The notes beneath the pieces were generated by a model. That model was not told the DNA's origin. It worked only from the letters and a program-made list of their open reading frames with translations, and searched no databases. A DNA stretch of 64,000 nucleotides. Source: Flavobacterium sp. MDT1-60. Lineage in GTDB: Bacteria; Bacteroidota; Bacteroidia; Flavobacteriales; Flavobacteriaceae. The first letter of the stretch is position 1. Every line of letters starts with the position of its first letter. Positions 1 to 8,909 of this stretch are shown here, piece by piece. Where the stretch lies: assembly GCF_014844035.1 (NCBI RefSeq), contig NZ_CP062159.1, positions 4,278,001 to 4,342,000 on the forward strand, in the 5' to 3' direction. The position numbers were made by a program, and so were the translations under genes.

Positions 1-468
1 TTGTTTACCGTTTATATCTTTTCTGATTAGGCCAGAAGTCTGACCGTTTAAAATTGCCTTTTCAATTGTAGTCATCCATTGGTTCACGAGTTCAGATAAA
101 GCCTGACTAAACTGATTGTTCCAGGGTGTCATTTCCTGGGTTAAGTTCCCAACCGGACAACCATATTTTACTTGCAAAAAAGGATCTTCAAGCAATAAAT
201 AGGAAATCATATTGTATAAATCGGCAACTGGATTTTGTGAATTTTCTATTGGTTTTATAAAGCTTTCCAGCATTGTAGGTTTCAAAATTTCCTCAATAAT
301 AGCAACTCCCATTTCATCTTTAGTTTTAAAATGATAATAAAAAGCCCCTTTTGTGACTTGGGTTGTTGCAATTATATCATCAATACTTGTGGTTTGATAT
401 CCTTTTGAATAAATCAATTCAAATGCTTTTTGAAGAATTGTGAGTCTTGTATTTGCTGCTTTTGACAT
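1..468 (-). CDS. TetR/AcrR family transcriptional regulator (3' end beyond left edge)
   Basis: The frame is open from an ATG at 468 leftwards to the window edge (156 codons, no stop), so the C-terminus is missing. Residues 1-50 form a typical TetR DNA-binding domain: the start (MSKAANTRLTILQKAFELI), then GYQTTSIDDII and the recognition-helix signature TKGAFYYHFKTKDEM. The rest is a helical ligand-binding domain with a PVGNLTQEM stretch seen in several TetR regulators. It is divergent from the carboxylase gene at 666. A perfect palindrome lies six bases upstream of its start, so autorepression is likely. The ligand is unknown. Confidence 0.9.
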   Translation of the reverse strand, partial: MSKAANTRLTILQKAFELIYSKGYQTTSIDDIIATTQVTKGAFYYHFKTKDEMGVAIIEEILKPTMLESFIKPIENSQNPVADLYNMISYLLLEDPFLQVKYGCPVGNLTQEMTPWNNQFSQALSELVNQWMTTIEKAILNGQTSGLIRKDINGKQ

Positions 469-473
469 AAAAA

Positions 474-487
474 ATACTAATTAGTAT
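474..487. promoter_or_regulatory. Perfect 14-bp palindrome, probable TetR operator
   Basis: ATACTAATTAGTAT is its own reverse complement and ends six bases before the tetR-type start codon at 468. Position and symmetry fit an operator bound by the TetR homodimer, which would repress its own gene and possibly the divergent carboxylase gene (180 bases away). The binding itself is inferred. Confidence 0.55.
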
Positions 488-665
488 GAAATAACAAATT
501 AAGGTAAAAAAAATGACTTACAACAATTTCGATTTTTTGGTTGCTCCTATTACAATCATTTTACAATCATTCGAAAAGATTTAATTTATAAAATAACGAA
601 TCATGTTTATTTTCAATTGATTTTGTAAATTAGCCAACAGTATTTTGTAAAAACATCAATATCTT

Positions 666-2294
666 ATGGATTTAAACTTCAATAAAAACGAAGATCACAA
701 TAAACTCTTACTTTCAGAATTAAAACAAAAATTTGCCAAAGTAAAACTGGGCGGAGGCGAAAAACGCATTCAAAAACTTCATGCTGAAGGCAAAATGACA
801 GCTCGAGAACGTATTGCTTATTTATTAGATGAAAATTCTAAAAACATAGAAATCGGTGGTTTTGTTGGAGAGGGAATGTATGCCGAACACGGTGGATGCC
901 CTTCTGGAGGAGTTGTCATAAAAATAGGATATATAAGAGGTAAACAATGTATTGTTGTTGCTAATGATGCTACTGTTAAAGCAGGGGCATGGTTTCCTAT
1001 TACAGGAAAGAAAAACCTGCGTGCACAGGAAATTGCTATGGAAAACAGATTGCCAATTATCTATTTAGTAGATAGTGCCGGTGTTTACTTACCACTTCAG
1101 GATGAAATTTTTCCAGACAAAGAACATTTCGGCAGAATTTTTAGAAACAATGCGCAAATGAGCAGCATGGGAATTACCCAAATTGCTGCTGTTATGGGAA
1201 GTTGTGTTGCAGGAGGAGCTTATTTACCAATCATGAGTGATGAAGCCTTAATTGTAGATAAAACAGGAAGTATTTTCCTTGCGGGAAGTTATTTGGTTAA
1301 AGCTGCTATTGGAGAAACTATTGATAATGAAACTTTAGGCGGAGCCACAACACATTGTGAAATTTCTGGTGTAACTGATTATAAAGCCAAAGACGATAAA
1401 GATGCTTTAGATAAAATAAAAAACATTGTAGATAAAATTGGTGATTTTGATAAAGCAGGCTACAGCCGAATCAAAGCAGAAAAACCGGCTTTAGAACCCA
1501 AAGACATTTACGGAATCTTGCCAAAAGCCAGAAACGAACAATATGACATGATGGAAATCATCAATCGTTTAGTTGATAATTCTGAGTTTGAAGCATACAA
1601 AGATGGTTATGGTCAAACCATAATTACGGGATACGCCAGAATTGATGGCTGGGCAGTTGGAATCGTGGCCAATCAAAGAAAAGTAGTGAAAACAAAGAAA
1701 GGTGAAATGCAGTTTGGAGGCGTTATTTACTCAGACAGTGCTGATAAAGCAACGCGTTTTATTGCAAATTGTAATCAAAAGAAAATTCCTTTAGTCTTTT
1801 TACAAGATGTTACCGGTTTTATGGTTGGTTCAAAATCTGAACATGGCGGAATTATAAAAGATGGAGCCAAAATGGTTAATGCTGTAAGCAACTCCGTAGT
1901 TCCAAAATTTACTGTTATAGTTGGTAACTCATATGGTGCAGGAAATTATGCCATGTGCGGAAAAGCCTATGACCCAAGATTAATTTTTGCATGGCCGAGT
2001 GCGGAACTTGCCGTTATGGGAGGAACACAGGCTGCAAAAGTATTGGCACAAATCGAAGCTTCGTCACTTAAAGCAAAAGGAGAAATCATAGATGAAGCAA
2101 AGGAAACGGAGTTATTCAATAAAATAAAAGCTCGTTACGACGAACAAACTTCACCTTATTACGCCGCTTCAAGATTATGGACAGATGCAATTATTGATCC
2201 TTTGGATACCCGTACCTGGATTTCTATGGGAATTGAAGCTGCTAACCACGCTCCAATCCAAAAAGCATTTAATTTAGGTGTTATTCAGGTTTAA
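666..2294 (+). CDS. Acyl-CoA carboxylase, carboxyltransferase (beta) subunit
   Basis: A 542-residue protein of the acetyl/propionyl/methylcrotonyl-CoA carboxylase beta family. It transfers CO2 from carboxybiotin to an acyl-CoA. Two crotonase-like halves are visible: an N-terminal half with SAGVYLPLQDEIFPD (about residues 137-151) and GSCVAGGAYLP (178-188), and a C-terminal half with GNSYGAGNYAMCG near residue 420. The LPLQ..IFPD..H.GRIF block resembles methylcrotonyl-CoA carboxylase more than propionyl-CoA carboxylase, but the substrate is not certain. No biotin carboxylase/carrier subunit lies next to it, so the partner must be encoded elsewhere. A TetR regulator is divergent upstream. Confidence 0.9.
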   Translation: MDLNFNKNEDHNKLLLSELKQKFAKVKLGGGEKRIQKLHAEGKMTARERIAYLLDENSKNIEIGGFVGEGMYAEHGGCPSGGVVIKIGYIRGKQCIVVANDATVKAGAWFPITGKKNLRAQEIAMENRLPIIYLVDSAGVYLPLQDEIFPDKEHFGRIFRNNAQMSSMGITQIAAVMGSCVAGGAYLPIMSDEALIVDKTGSIFLAGSYLVKAAIGETIDNETLGGATTHCEISGVTDYKAKDDKDALDKIKNIVDKIGDFDKAGYSRIKAEKPALEPKDIYGILPKARNEQYDMMEIINRLVDNSEFEAYKDGYGQTIITGYARIDGWAVGIVANQRKVVKTKKGEMQFGGVIYSDSADKATRFIANCNQKKIPLVFLQDVTGFMVGSKSEHGGIIKDGAKMVNAVSNSVVPKFTVIVGNSYGAGNYAMCGKAYDPRLIFAWPSAELAVMGGTQAAKVLAQIEASSLKAKGEIIDEAKETELFNKIKARYDEQTSPYYAASRLWTDAIIDPLDTRTWISMGIEAANHAPIQKAFNLGVIQV

Positions 2295-2418
2295 TTTTCA
2301 TTTTAGGAATTCTCAAAATACGTTAAATAAAAAGTAAAAAACTTATTTCCAACTACTTAAAAATAAATATATCATTAAAAATTAGTAACTTAGTATATAT
2401 TTTTAATCACGTAGTATC

Positions 2419-2841
2419 ATGGAAAATGTAAAAAGTTTGAATAAATGGGCAAATTCGCACACTTATTTACCAGTAGATTTAGTACGTATTGTATTGGGTG
2501 TTTTTTTGTTTATGAAAGGAGTTTCGTTTGTAACCAATGCTCAGTATTTACATGATTTAATTTCTCCCATTGATCAATATGGAGGCGGAATGTTTCTTTT
2601 ACATTATATCGCCCCAGCCCACATGATTGGAGGAATAATGATTGTTTTTGGGCTACTCACCCGCTGGGCAATTGCTGCCCAATTACCTATACTTTTTGGT
2701 GCAATCCTTGTTAATTTTATGGGACATATGCATTCTGAAAGTTTAATCTTAGCAATAGTTGTACTATTACTTTGTATCTTCTTCTTATTTTATGGAGGCG
2801 GAAAACACTCAGCTGATTATTATTTCAAAATGCAGCAATAA
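2419..2841 (+). CDS. DoxX-family integral membrane protein
   Basis: A 140-residue protein with four hydrophobic segments (roughly 20-38, 62-82, 86-104, 108-127). It has the DoxX-like pattern of a glycine-rich first loop (RIVLGVFLFMKGVSF) and a third segment with FGLLTRWAIAAQ. Members of this family are small inner-membrane proteins, some linked to quinone or redox metabolism; the role here is unknown. It is a single-gene unit closed by a strong hairpin at 2847-2888. Confidence 0.8.
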   Translation: MENVKSLNKWANSHTYLPVDLVRIVLGVFLFMKGVSFVTNAQYLHDLISPIDQYGGGMFLLHYIAPAHMIGGIMIVFGLLTRWAIAAQLPILFGAILVNFMGHMHSESLILAIVVLLLCIFFLFYGGGKHSADYYFKMQQ

Positions 2842-2846
2842 TATAG

Positions 2847-2888
2847 ATTTTATCCTCAACTGACCTCAATAAAAGTTGAGGATAAAAT
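2847..2888. terminator. 14-bp perfect stem hairpin after the DoxX gene
   Basis: ATTTTATCCTCAAC (2847-2860) pairs with GTTGAGGATAAAAT (2875-2888) around a 14-nt loop. The AT ends supply A and U tracts on both strands. It lies six bases after the DoxX stop codon. Confidence 0.7.
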
Positions 2889-2962
2889 AATAAAGCTACT
2901 TTTAAGAAGTAATTAGCATTCTAAATTTCTTTAATTGTGTTTTATGAACTAAATTCGCAACC

Positions 2963-3310
2963 ATGAATTGGATTCGTAAAACCGTTATTTTTGTATCACT
3001 TTTGATCCTTGCCTTTCTTGCATCACAAGAAAGCGATGTTGCTATGCAAAAAATAGAAAGTCAAAAAACGGATACCAATTTCTCTAAAGATTACACAGAT
3101 TCATCAGCTTTTATACAGCCACAAGCAAGCTATCAATTTACTGCAAATATTAAATCAAACCATCCAGGTATAATTAAATGGTTTGATTCTTTACTTGTTG
3201 TTATTCCACAACATCAAGTTGCTAAAACAGCATCTAACTTTGCAAATCAATTCTCTACTCAGAGTAAAAAAATCTTACTACTGCTCTACCCTTTCCATTT
3301 TTTTTGGTAG
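2963..3310 (+). CDS. Small exported or membrane-anchored protein of unknown function
   Basis: 115 residues. Residues 3-20 (WIRKTVIFVSLLILAFLA) look like a signal peptide or anchor. The middle is hydrophilic and Ser/Gln/Asn-rich, and the protein ends in a hydrophobic aromatic tail, LLLLYPFHFFW. I recognise no family. Coding character is supported by the clear N-terminal signal and the ordered position between two same-strand genes. Confidence 0.55.
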   Translation: MNWIRKTVIFVSLLILAFLASQESDVAMQKIESQKTDTNFSKDYTDSSAFIQPQASYQFTANIKSNHPGIIKWFDSLLVVIPQHQVAKTASNFANQFSTQSKKILLLLYPFHFFW

Positions 3311-3417
3311 ATAAATACATGAAAATTTAGCCCGAAGAATTTATTTCTTCAAAACAATCGAACTGTTTTTCTTCTGAAAACAGTTTACTATTCACATTAT
3401 TTATCAAATTCAGCAAC

Positions 3418-3888
3418 ATGGAAACAAGTGTAACCATTATTGGTGTTGTGATCGCAATCATAGTAGCCATTCCAATATATTTTTCTGCACGAACAAGCGC
3501 AGCAAACAAATCAAAAATTCTAAATATTAAAAAGAAGTTCAATCCAACCCATCCGGAAGATTTTGATTTAACAGAGTCTCAAAGCAATAAAACGCTTACC
3601 ATAGACCAAAAACATAGAAAATTCATTTTGATGAATTTTAATCCAAATCAACAAGAATCAACATTTGTTGATTTAAAATCAGTTTCATCATGTAAATTAA
3701 TCTTGACCACTGACGGAAATTCAAACACCATTCTAAAAATTGATTTTGAATTTCAGGAAAGAGAAGCTTCTAAAAAAATTACAATTCCATTCTATGATTT
3801 TGATGATGACCGAATCAAGCAAATTAGTGCATACCAAGATCATATGTTTGCAAAAAAATGGCTTAAAATCATTCAGGATTCTATTTAA
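3418..3888 (+). CDS. Membrane-anchored protein of unknown function
   Basis: 156 residues. Residues 5-24 (VTIIGVVIAIIVAIPIYFSA) form one membrane segment, followed by Lys-rich residues (ILNIKKKF) and a soluble C-terminal domain of about 110 residues with alternating hydrophobic strands and DFDDDRIKQISAYQDH. I do not recognise the domain. Probably anchored with the C-terminal part in the cytoplasm. It is followed by a terminator at 3911-3938. Confidence 0.6.
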   Translation: METSVTIIGVVIAIIVAIPIYFSARTSAANKSKILNIKKKFNPTHPEDFDLTESQSNKTLTIDQKHRKFILMNFNPNQQESTFVDLKSVSSCKLILTTDGNSNTILKIDFEFQEREASKKITIPFYDFDDDRIKQISAYQDHMFAKKWLKIIQDSI

Positions 3889-3910
3889 TGTTAGTTATTT
3901 AATTCAGGGA

Positions 3911-3938
3911 AGAGGCTCATTTTGAGTCTCTTTTTTTT
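3911..3938 (+). terminator. Rho-independent terminator
   Basis: AGAGGCTCA pairs with TGAGTCTCT (one G-U pair) across a 3-nt loop, followed by eight T. It lies 22 bases after the stop of the preceding gene and closes the unit before the hemN promoter. Confidence 0.75.
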
Positions 3939-3947
3939 GTTTTCAAG

Positions 3948-3992
3948 TATGATATTTGTCATTTTATGTCTTAGTATGAAGAAGTAATTTTG
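3948..3992 (+). promoter_or_regulatory. hemN promoter: Fnr-type box plus -7 element
   Basis: TATGATATTTGTCATT (3948-3963) is a near-palindrome of the ATGAY-N4-RTCAT type. TAATTTTG (3985-3992) matches the flavobacterial -7 consensus TANNTTTG. From box centre to the first base of the -7 element is 29.5 nt, exactly the spacing found before ccoS. This places the box near -42 of the expected start, where a class II Fnr/Crp activator sits. Activator identity (the regulator at 14195) is inferred. Confidence 0.65.
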
Positions 3993-4013
3993 ATGAATCC
4001 AAAATGCTTTTTT

Positions 4014-5378
4014 ATGAAAATCTCATTGATTCAGAAATATAATGTTCCAGGTCCAAGGTATACCAGTTATCCAACAGTTCCATACTGGAATGAAGCTGAA
4101 TTTTCACAGCAAAAATGGGTCGAATCATTTCAAAAAGCTTTCTCAGAAAGTAATTCTCAAAACGGAATTAGTTTATATATTCATCTGCCATTTTGCGAGA
4201 GCATGTGCACTTTTTGTGGCTGTAATAAACGAATAACAAAAAATCATTCTGTCGAAGAAATTTATATCAAAGCACTTTTAAAAGAATGGAGTTTATATTG
4301 TAGGTTATTACCCGAAAAACCTTTTGTAAAAGAAATACACTTGGGGGGAGGCACTCCAACCTTTTTTTCAAAAAACAACTTAGAACATCTTATTAACGGT
4401 ATTTTTTCTTTTGCGAATAAGACTGATAAATACGAATTTAGTTTTGAAGGACATCCTAATAATACAACTTATGAGCAACTTCAAAAGCTGTATGATTTAG
4501 GCTTTCGCCGGGTAAGTTTTGGCGTTCAGGATTATGCCGAAAAAGTGCAAAAAGCGATTAACAGAATTCAACCATTTCATAATGTTGCCAAGGTTACATT
4601 TTGGGCAAAAGAAATTGGATATACCTCTATTGGTCATGATATAATTTTTGGTTTACCTTTTCAAACTATCGAAGATGTTGTCGATACTGTTGAAAAAACA
4701 AATTCTTTAAAACCAGACCGATTAGCATTTTATAGCTATGCGCACGTACCTTGGATCAAAGGAAATGGACAACGTGGATTCAATGATGAAAACCTTCCAA
4801 AAGATGCTGAAAAACGAAAACTATATGAAATAGGAAAACAATTACTTTCTAAAAATGGTTATTACGAGATCGGAATGGATCATTTTGCCTTAAAATCTGA
4901 TAGTTTATACAAAGCATCCGAAAACAAATGTCTACACAGAAACTTCATGGGTTATAGTGCTTCAAAAACACACTTAATGATTGGTTTAGGAGTTTCTTCT
5001 ATCAGTGATAGCTGGTACAGCTTTGCCCAAAACACAAAAAATTTAGAAGATTATTACCAATTATTAGAGTGGGATAAATTGCCTATTGTAAAGGGGCATA
5101 TTCTAAATGAGGAAGATTTGATTATCCGAAAACACATTCTAAACTTAACTTGCGAATTTGAAACTTCATGGACAAAAGAAAGTCTTTACTTTAACGATCT
5201 TGGAAATGTAATTTCTGATTTAAGAGAACTAGAAAAAGATAATTTAATTGTAATTGACGAGAACAAAATCACAATAACTGAAGCTGGAAGACCGTTTGTC
5301 CGAAATATTTGTATGGCTTTTGATTTACATCTGAAAAGAAAATCACCGGAAACAAATTTGTTCTCGATGACCGTTTAG
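4014..5378 (+). CDS. hemN: Oxygen-independent coproporphyrinogen III dehydrogenase (radical SAM)
   Basis: Oxidatively decarboxylates coproporphyrinogen III to protoporphyrinogen IX without O2, in the cytoplasm, for haem synthesis at low oxygen. The start has the HemN signature YNVPGPRYTSYP. The radical-SAM cluster cysteines are C61, C65 and C68 in CESMCTFC, followed by GGGTP. The C-terminal HemN domain follows (about 454 residues in all). Earlier in-frame TTG/ATG codons at 3990 and 3993 overlap or abut the -7 promoter element, so I place the start at 4014. The upstream Fnr-type box fits anaerobic induction with the cbb3 oxidase genes. Its stop overlaps that of the convergent TauE-like gene. 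Confidence 0.95.
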   Translation: MKISLIQKYNVPGPRYTSYPTVPYWNEAEFSQQKWVESFQKAFSESNSQNGISLYIHLPFCESMCTFCGCNKRITKNHSVEEIYIKALLKEWSLYCRLLPEKPFVKEIHLGGGTPTFFSKNNLEHLINGIFSFANKTDKYEFSFEGHPNNTTYEQLQKLYDLGFRRVSFGVQDYAEKVQKAINRIQPFHNVAKVTFWAKEIGYTSIGHDIIFGLPFQTIEDVVDTVEKTNSLKPDRLAFYSYAHVPWIKGNGQRGFNDENLPKDAEKRKLYEIGKQLLSKNGYYEIGMDHFALKSDSLYKASENKCLHRNFMGYSASKTHLMIGLGVSSISDSWYSFAQNTKNLEDYYQLLEWDKLPIVKGHILNEEDLIIRKHILNLTCEFETSWTKESLYFNDLGNVISDLRELEKDNLIVIDENKITITEAGRPFVRNICMAFDLHLKRKSPETNLFSMTV

Positions 5379-6076
5379 TGGCAATTAGGAGTTTCCTGTA
5401 CAAACAAACTCATATTGGATGGAGAGACATATGGAATTCCCAAACCTAAGCCTCTAAGAATAAATAGAACTCCAATAATGATGGCAACGTAAGGAATAAC
5501 TTTTTGAATTTTATTTCGGAAGGGTAATTTTATTAAAGAATGAATATAAACTACAATGGTCATTAATGGCATAGTTCCTAATCCAAACAGTAACATATAC
5601 AAAACACCAAAAGCAGCACTCTGCATAGCGATTGCTCCAAATAAAGCAACATAAACCATTCCGCATGGCAGAAATCCGTTTAATAATCCAATTGTAAAAA
5701 GAGATTTATAACTTCCATTTTTAAATTGATTTCCTAAATTTGATTTAATTTTCGAAATGATTTTGAAAACAGGTTTTGAAAAATTATATCTCGAAAAGAC
5801 TTTCTCCGGAATCAAGACTGTCATTATCATCGCTACACCAATAAAAATTGACATATTCTGTTGCAGTCCAGCCAGGAAAAAACCTCTTCCTAATAATCCA
5901 AAAATCAATCCGATTGTTGCATAAGCAATTAATCGCCCTAAATGATAAGTCACAATTTGAGTAACTTTTTTAGCTTCATTCTGATGATCTACAGGCAGCA
6001 TCATAGCAATTGGACCACACATTCCGATGCAATGCAAACTACTTATTAAACCTAATATAAATGCAGAATATAACAT
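5375..6076 (-). CDS. Sulfite exporter TauE/SafE-like membrane protein of the cbb3 operon
   Basis: 233 residues with six or seven membrane segments. It starts with a conserved SSLHCIGMCGPIAM motif and has a second-half GLLNGFLPCGMVY motif, the pattern of the TauE/SafE group whose cysteine motifs resemble metal-transport or DsbD-like proteins. Members of this group are often the last gene of ccoGHIS-type clusters, where a role in copper supply or oxidase assembly has been proposed. Here it follows ccoH by six bases on the same strand. The last codons overlap the convergent hemN stop by three bases. Confidence 0.8.
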   Translation of the reverse strand: MLYSAFILGLISSLHCIGMCGPIAMMLPVDHQNEAKKVTQIVTYHLGRLIAYATIGLIFGLLGRGFFLAGLQQNMSIFIGVAMIMTVLIPEKVFSRYNFSKPVFKIISKIKSNLGNQFKNGSYKSLFTIGLLNGFLPCGMVYVALFGAIAMQSAAFGVLYMLLFGLGTMPLMTIVVYIHSLIKLPFRNKIQKVIPYVAIIIGVLFILRGLGLGIPYVSPSNMSLFVQETPNCH

Positions 6077-6082
6077 GTGTAG

Positions 6083-6532
6083 TTAATTTACGTAAATAAC
6101 TTCTTTAGTTAAATACTTTGTTCCGTTATATTGCCACTCCATATTAACATCCCAACGCCCTTTCACCAATTTATCTTTTGGAATTAACAAAGTTGAATTT
6201 GTCAACGTTATTTGAGTGTTGAAATCAAATTTTTTATTGGATGGACGATATAATAAAATATTTCCTTTTATTTTATCACTTTCAAAATTTGCAGGAAAAG
6301 CAACTTTTACACCTTGCTCATTATATACAATTGAAGGTTTCTGCTGCAAATCATGCGCATTTTGAATACGCGCCATTTCCTCCTGAAAATGCGAGTCGTG
6401 TTTATAATATTCTTCAACGACTAAATCATTGTCATATTTACTATTAGATTGTACCTCAAACACAAAGTATAATATAAAAGTCATGAATAATGCAAAAGCA
6501 ATGACAATTCCGGTTCCCCAATTTATTTTCAT
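6083..6532 (-). CDS. ccoH: FixH/CcoH family cbb3 oxidase assembly protein
   Basis: 149 residues. One N-terminal membrane helix (about 8-25) is followed by a periplasmic beta-rich domain with VVEEYYKHDSHFQEE and a C-terminal GRWDVNMEWQYNG, both typical of FixH. It is needed for assembly or stability of cbb3 oxidase and is thought to act with the copper ATPase CcoI. It is co-directional with ccoG, 13 bases downstream of it. Confidence 0.85.
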   Translation of the reverse strand: MKINWGTGIVIAFALFMTFILYFVFEVQSNSKYDNDLVVEEYYKHDSHFQEEMARIQNAHDLQQKPSIVYNEQGVKVAFPANFESDKIKGNILLYRPSNKKFDFNTQITLTNSTLLIPKDKLVKGRWDVNMEWQYNGTKYLTKEVIYVN

Positions 6533-6545
6533 GGTGGTATTATTT

Positions 6546-7964
6546 TTAATTAAAACTTCGTGGACCTAAAAAATTTGTTGTTGTAGTTTCAAGCAATTCC
6601 TTGCCATTATAAACGCCAATTTTAACTTTGGTTTTATCACTTTCTAAAAGCACTTCATTAATTTCTATAAACAAAGTTCCTTGAGAAATTCCTTCTTTTT
6701 GTATTTTAAAATGCTCTTTACCAACATTTTTAATTTCACCTTTCTGATCAATCAATTCAAAATGAATATCATTATAGTCCTTCATTGTTTTGTTTACAAT
6801 TTTATAAGTATAAACATTACTTATCTTATCACCTTTATGCTGGAATAATTGACCTGGTAAACGCAGAATGATAGCTTCAACATTAGTTCGCAAAAATAAC
6901 ATTCCAACAAAGACACTTAATAATATGAATAAAACAGCTGTATAACCTTTCATTCTGGCTGTAAATTTGAAAGGTTCTTTCTTGGCTATTTCATCTTCCG
7001 AAGCATAACGAATAAGACCTTTAGGCAAACCTACTGTTTCCATTATTGTGTCACATTCGTCAATACAAGCGGTACAATTGGTACACTCTAATTGTGTTCC
7101 GTTTCTAATGTCAATTCCCATTGGACAGACGTGCACACATTGATGACAATCTATACAATCTCCTTTTCCCGTTGTGGCCCTGTCTTCTTTTTTATTATAC
7201 TTGGCACGGCCTTCTTCTTTTTCTCCACGGACAAAATCATAGGCGACATTTATAGATTTATTATCTAAAAGTACCCCCTGCAATCTACCATATGGGCATG
7301 CGATTATACAGACCTGTTCCCTAAACCAAACAAAAACGAAATAAAAAACACTTGTAAAAATTAGTAGTGCTATAAAATTGCTGGACTGCTTAACCGGTCC
7401 TTCTTCAATCATTAAAAATAAGGCATCGCTACCAACTAAATAGGCTAAAAAGACATTTGCTATACCAAAAGAAATTAGAAAAAAAACAATCCATTTGATA
7501 AGCCTTTTTCGGATTTTCTCTGCATTCCACTCTTGTCTCGCTAAACGTGATTGTGCCCCACGATCTCCATCAATCCAATATTCAATTCGACGAAAAACCA
7601 TTTCGAGAAAAATAGTCTGAGGACAAATCCATCCGCAAAAAATCCTTCCAAAAACAACTGTAAACAAAATAACGAAGACAACACCAACAAGCATTGATAT
7701 CACAAAAAGATAAAAATCTTGTGGCCAAAACGGAAAACCAAAAATATTAAAACGACGTTCCATTACATTGAACATCATAAACTGATTACCATTTATTTTT
7801 ATAAATGGATTTGCAATTAAAATTGCCAATAAAGCATAACTGACAATTTTTCGATAATCATAGAACTTACCAGACGGTTTTTTAGGGAAAATGAATTTTC
7901 GATTACCGCCTTCATCAATAGTTCCGATGGTATCTCTAAAAGCTTCGTCTGGTAAATTTGACAT
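6546..7964 (-). CDS. ccoG: CcoG, polyferredoxin-like cbb3 oxidase accessory protein
   Basis: 472 residues. Several membrane helices lie in the N-terminal 210 residues, with cysteine pairs CGWIC (110-114) and CIIAC (219-223). A ferredoxin-type domain follows with C270, C273, C276, C280 and C294, C297, C300, C304 (two 4Fe-4S clusters), then one more helix (about 345-360) and a C-terminal immunoglobulin-like periplasmic domain. CcoG is reported to act in copper reduction for cbb3 oxidase biogenesis. Gap to ccoP is five bases, so it is translated in the same operon. Confidence 0.92.
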   Translation of the reverse strand: MSNLPDEAFRDTIGTIDEGGNRKFIFPKKPSGKFYDYRKIVSYALLAILIANPFIKINGNQFMMFNVMERRFNIFGFPFWPQDFYLFVISMLVGVVFVILFTVVFGRIFCGWICPQTIFLEMVFRRIEYWIDGDRGAQSRLARQEWNAEKIRKRLIKWIVFFLISFGIANVFLAYLVGSDALFLMIEEGPVKQSSNFIALLIFTSVFYFVFVWFREQVCIIACPYGRLQGVLLDNKSINVAYDFVRGEKEEGRAKYNKKEDRATTGKGDCIDCHQCVHVCPMGIDIRNGTQLECTNCTACIDECDTIMETVGLPKGLIRYASEDEIAKKEPFKFTARMKGYTAVLFILLSVFVGMLFLRTNVEAIILRLPGQLFQHKGDKISNVYTYKIVNKTMKDYNDIHFELIDQKGEIKNVGKEHFKIQKEGISQGTLFIEINEVLLESDKTKVKIGVYNGKELLETTTTNFLGPRSFN

Positions 7965-7969
7965 GATTA

Positions 7970-8908
7970 TTATTTTTTAACTTCTATACTATCTGTTGTC
8001 TTAATTGTGGCATCTTTTTTAGGAGCGCTTTCATCTACCCATATTTCTCCTTCAGGTTCTTTTGGATCTTTAGGTCCGCTTCCTTGTAAAGACAAAATAT
8101 AACTTGCCACTTTTTGGATTTCCTTTGGCTTCAAACCATTAGTTTTCCAGGAAACCATTCCTTTACCATCACGACCCCCATTGGTTATAGTATGGAAAAC
8201 ATTTTTAATTCCTCCACCTAAAATCCAATGATCATCTGTTAAGTTTGGACCAATTTGTCCTCCACCATCTGCTCTGTGGCAAGCAGCGCAATTAGTTATG
8301 AAAATTTCTTTACCAGCTTCTAAACTTTCCTTGTCCGTTAACAAAACAACCGTTTTTTCATCCATTAAATCCGGAGCCGTTTTTAAATACTCGTCCACAT
8401 CTATTTTTGCCTGAGCCATTTCTTTCTTAAGCTCCATTTCCTGATTATCGGCTCCAAAAATTTCGAAACGGGCAAGATAAACAACACTAAAAATTATAGT
8501 GGCATAAAACAAATATATCCACCATGGAGGTAAATTGTTATCTAATTCCTTAATTCCGTCATAATCATGGTGTAATAATAGATCTCCTTCTTTTTCAATC
8601 GGTTGCGTTTTAGTAAGCTTCTGCATTAGATCTTTAAACCAGGTGCTTTCTTGTAAACTCAAACTATTTTCATAATCCAATTTTGCTTTTTCTTCAGGTG
8701 TCATCAATTGATACATGACACGATTAACTGCATTCAGTGTAATTTCGATAGCAATCAGAATAAATAGAAATACAAACAGAAAAACAGAAACCATTGGATA
8801 CTTTATAAAAGCTGGCTTATCTCCAGAATCTATACAATATTCCATCAAAGCAAAACCAATGAAAAAAAACAATGGTACTCTTACATATGCCGGGAAAAAC
8901 TTTTTCAT
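7970..8908 (-). CDS. ccoP: cbb3 oxidase subunit III (CcoP), single-haem form
   Basis: 312 residues. Two N-terminal helices (about 8-25 and 38-60) are followed by the FixP_N-type segment ELDNNLPPWW (121-130), a third helix (131-148) and one cytochrome c domain with CAACH at 207-211 and a probable Met ligand at 251. Proteobacterial CcoP normally carries two haem-c domains; only one CXXCH is present here. It delivers electrons to the CcoNO core. One base separates it from ccoQ. Confidence 0.9.
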   Translation of the reverse strand: MKKFFPAYVRVPLFFFIGFALMEYCIDSGDKPAFIKYPMVSVFLFVFLFILIAIEITLNAVNRVMYQLMTPEEKAKLDYENSLSLQESTWFKDLMQKLTKTQPIEKEGDLLLHHDYDGIKELDNNLPPWWIYLFYATIIFSVVYLARFEIFGADNQEMELKKEMAQAKIDVDEYLKTAPDLMDEKTVVLLTDKESLEAGKEIFITNCAACHRADGGGQIGPNLTDDHWILGGGIKNVFHTITNGGRDGKGMVSWKTNGLKPKEIQKVASYILSLQGSGPKDPKEPEGEIWVDESAPKKDATIKTTDSIEVKK

Positions 8909-8909
8909 T

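Noticed and set aside
3327..3542. 71-codon minus-strand frame upstream of the 3418 gene
   Set aside because: It is antisense to the start of the 3418 gene and has no family support; the plus-strand frame has the better membrane-anchor pattern.
7970..8908. Second haem-c motif in CcoP
   Set aside because: Read all cysteines: only one CXXCH is present, so a two-haem call is not supported.
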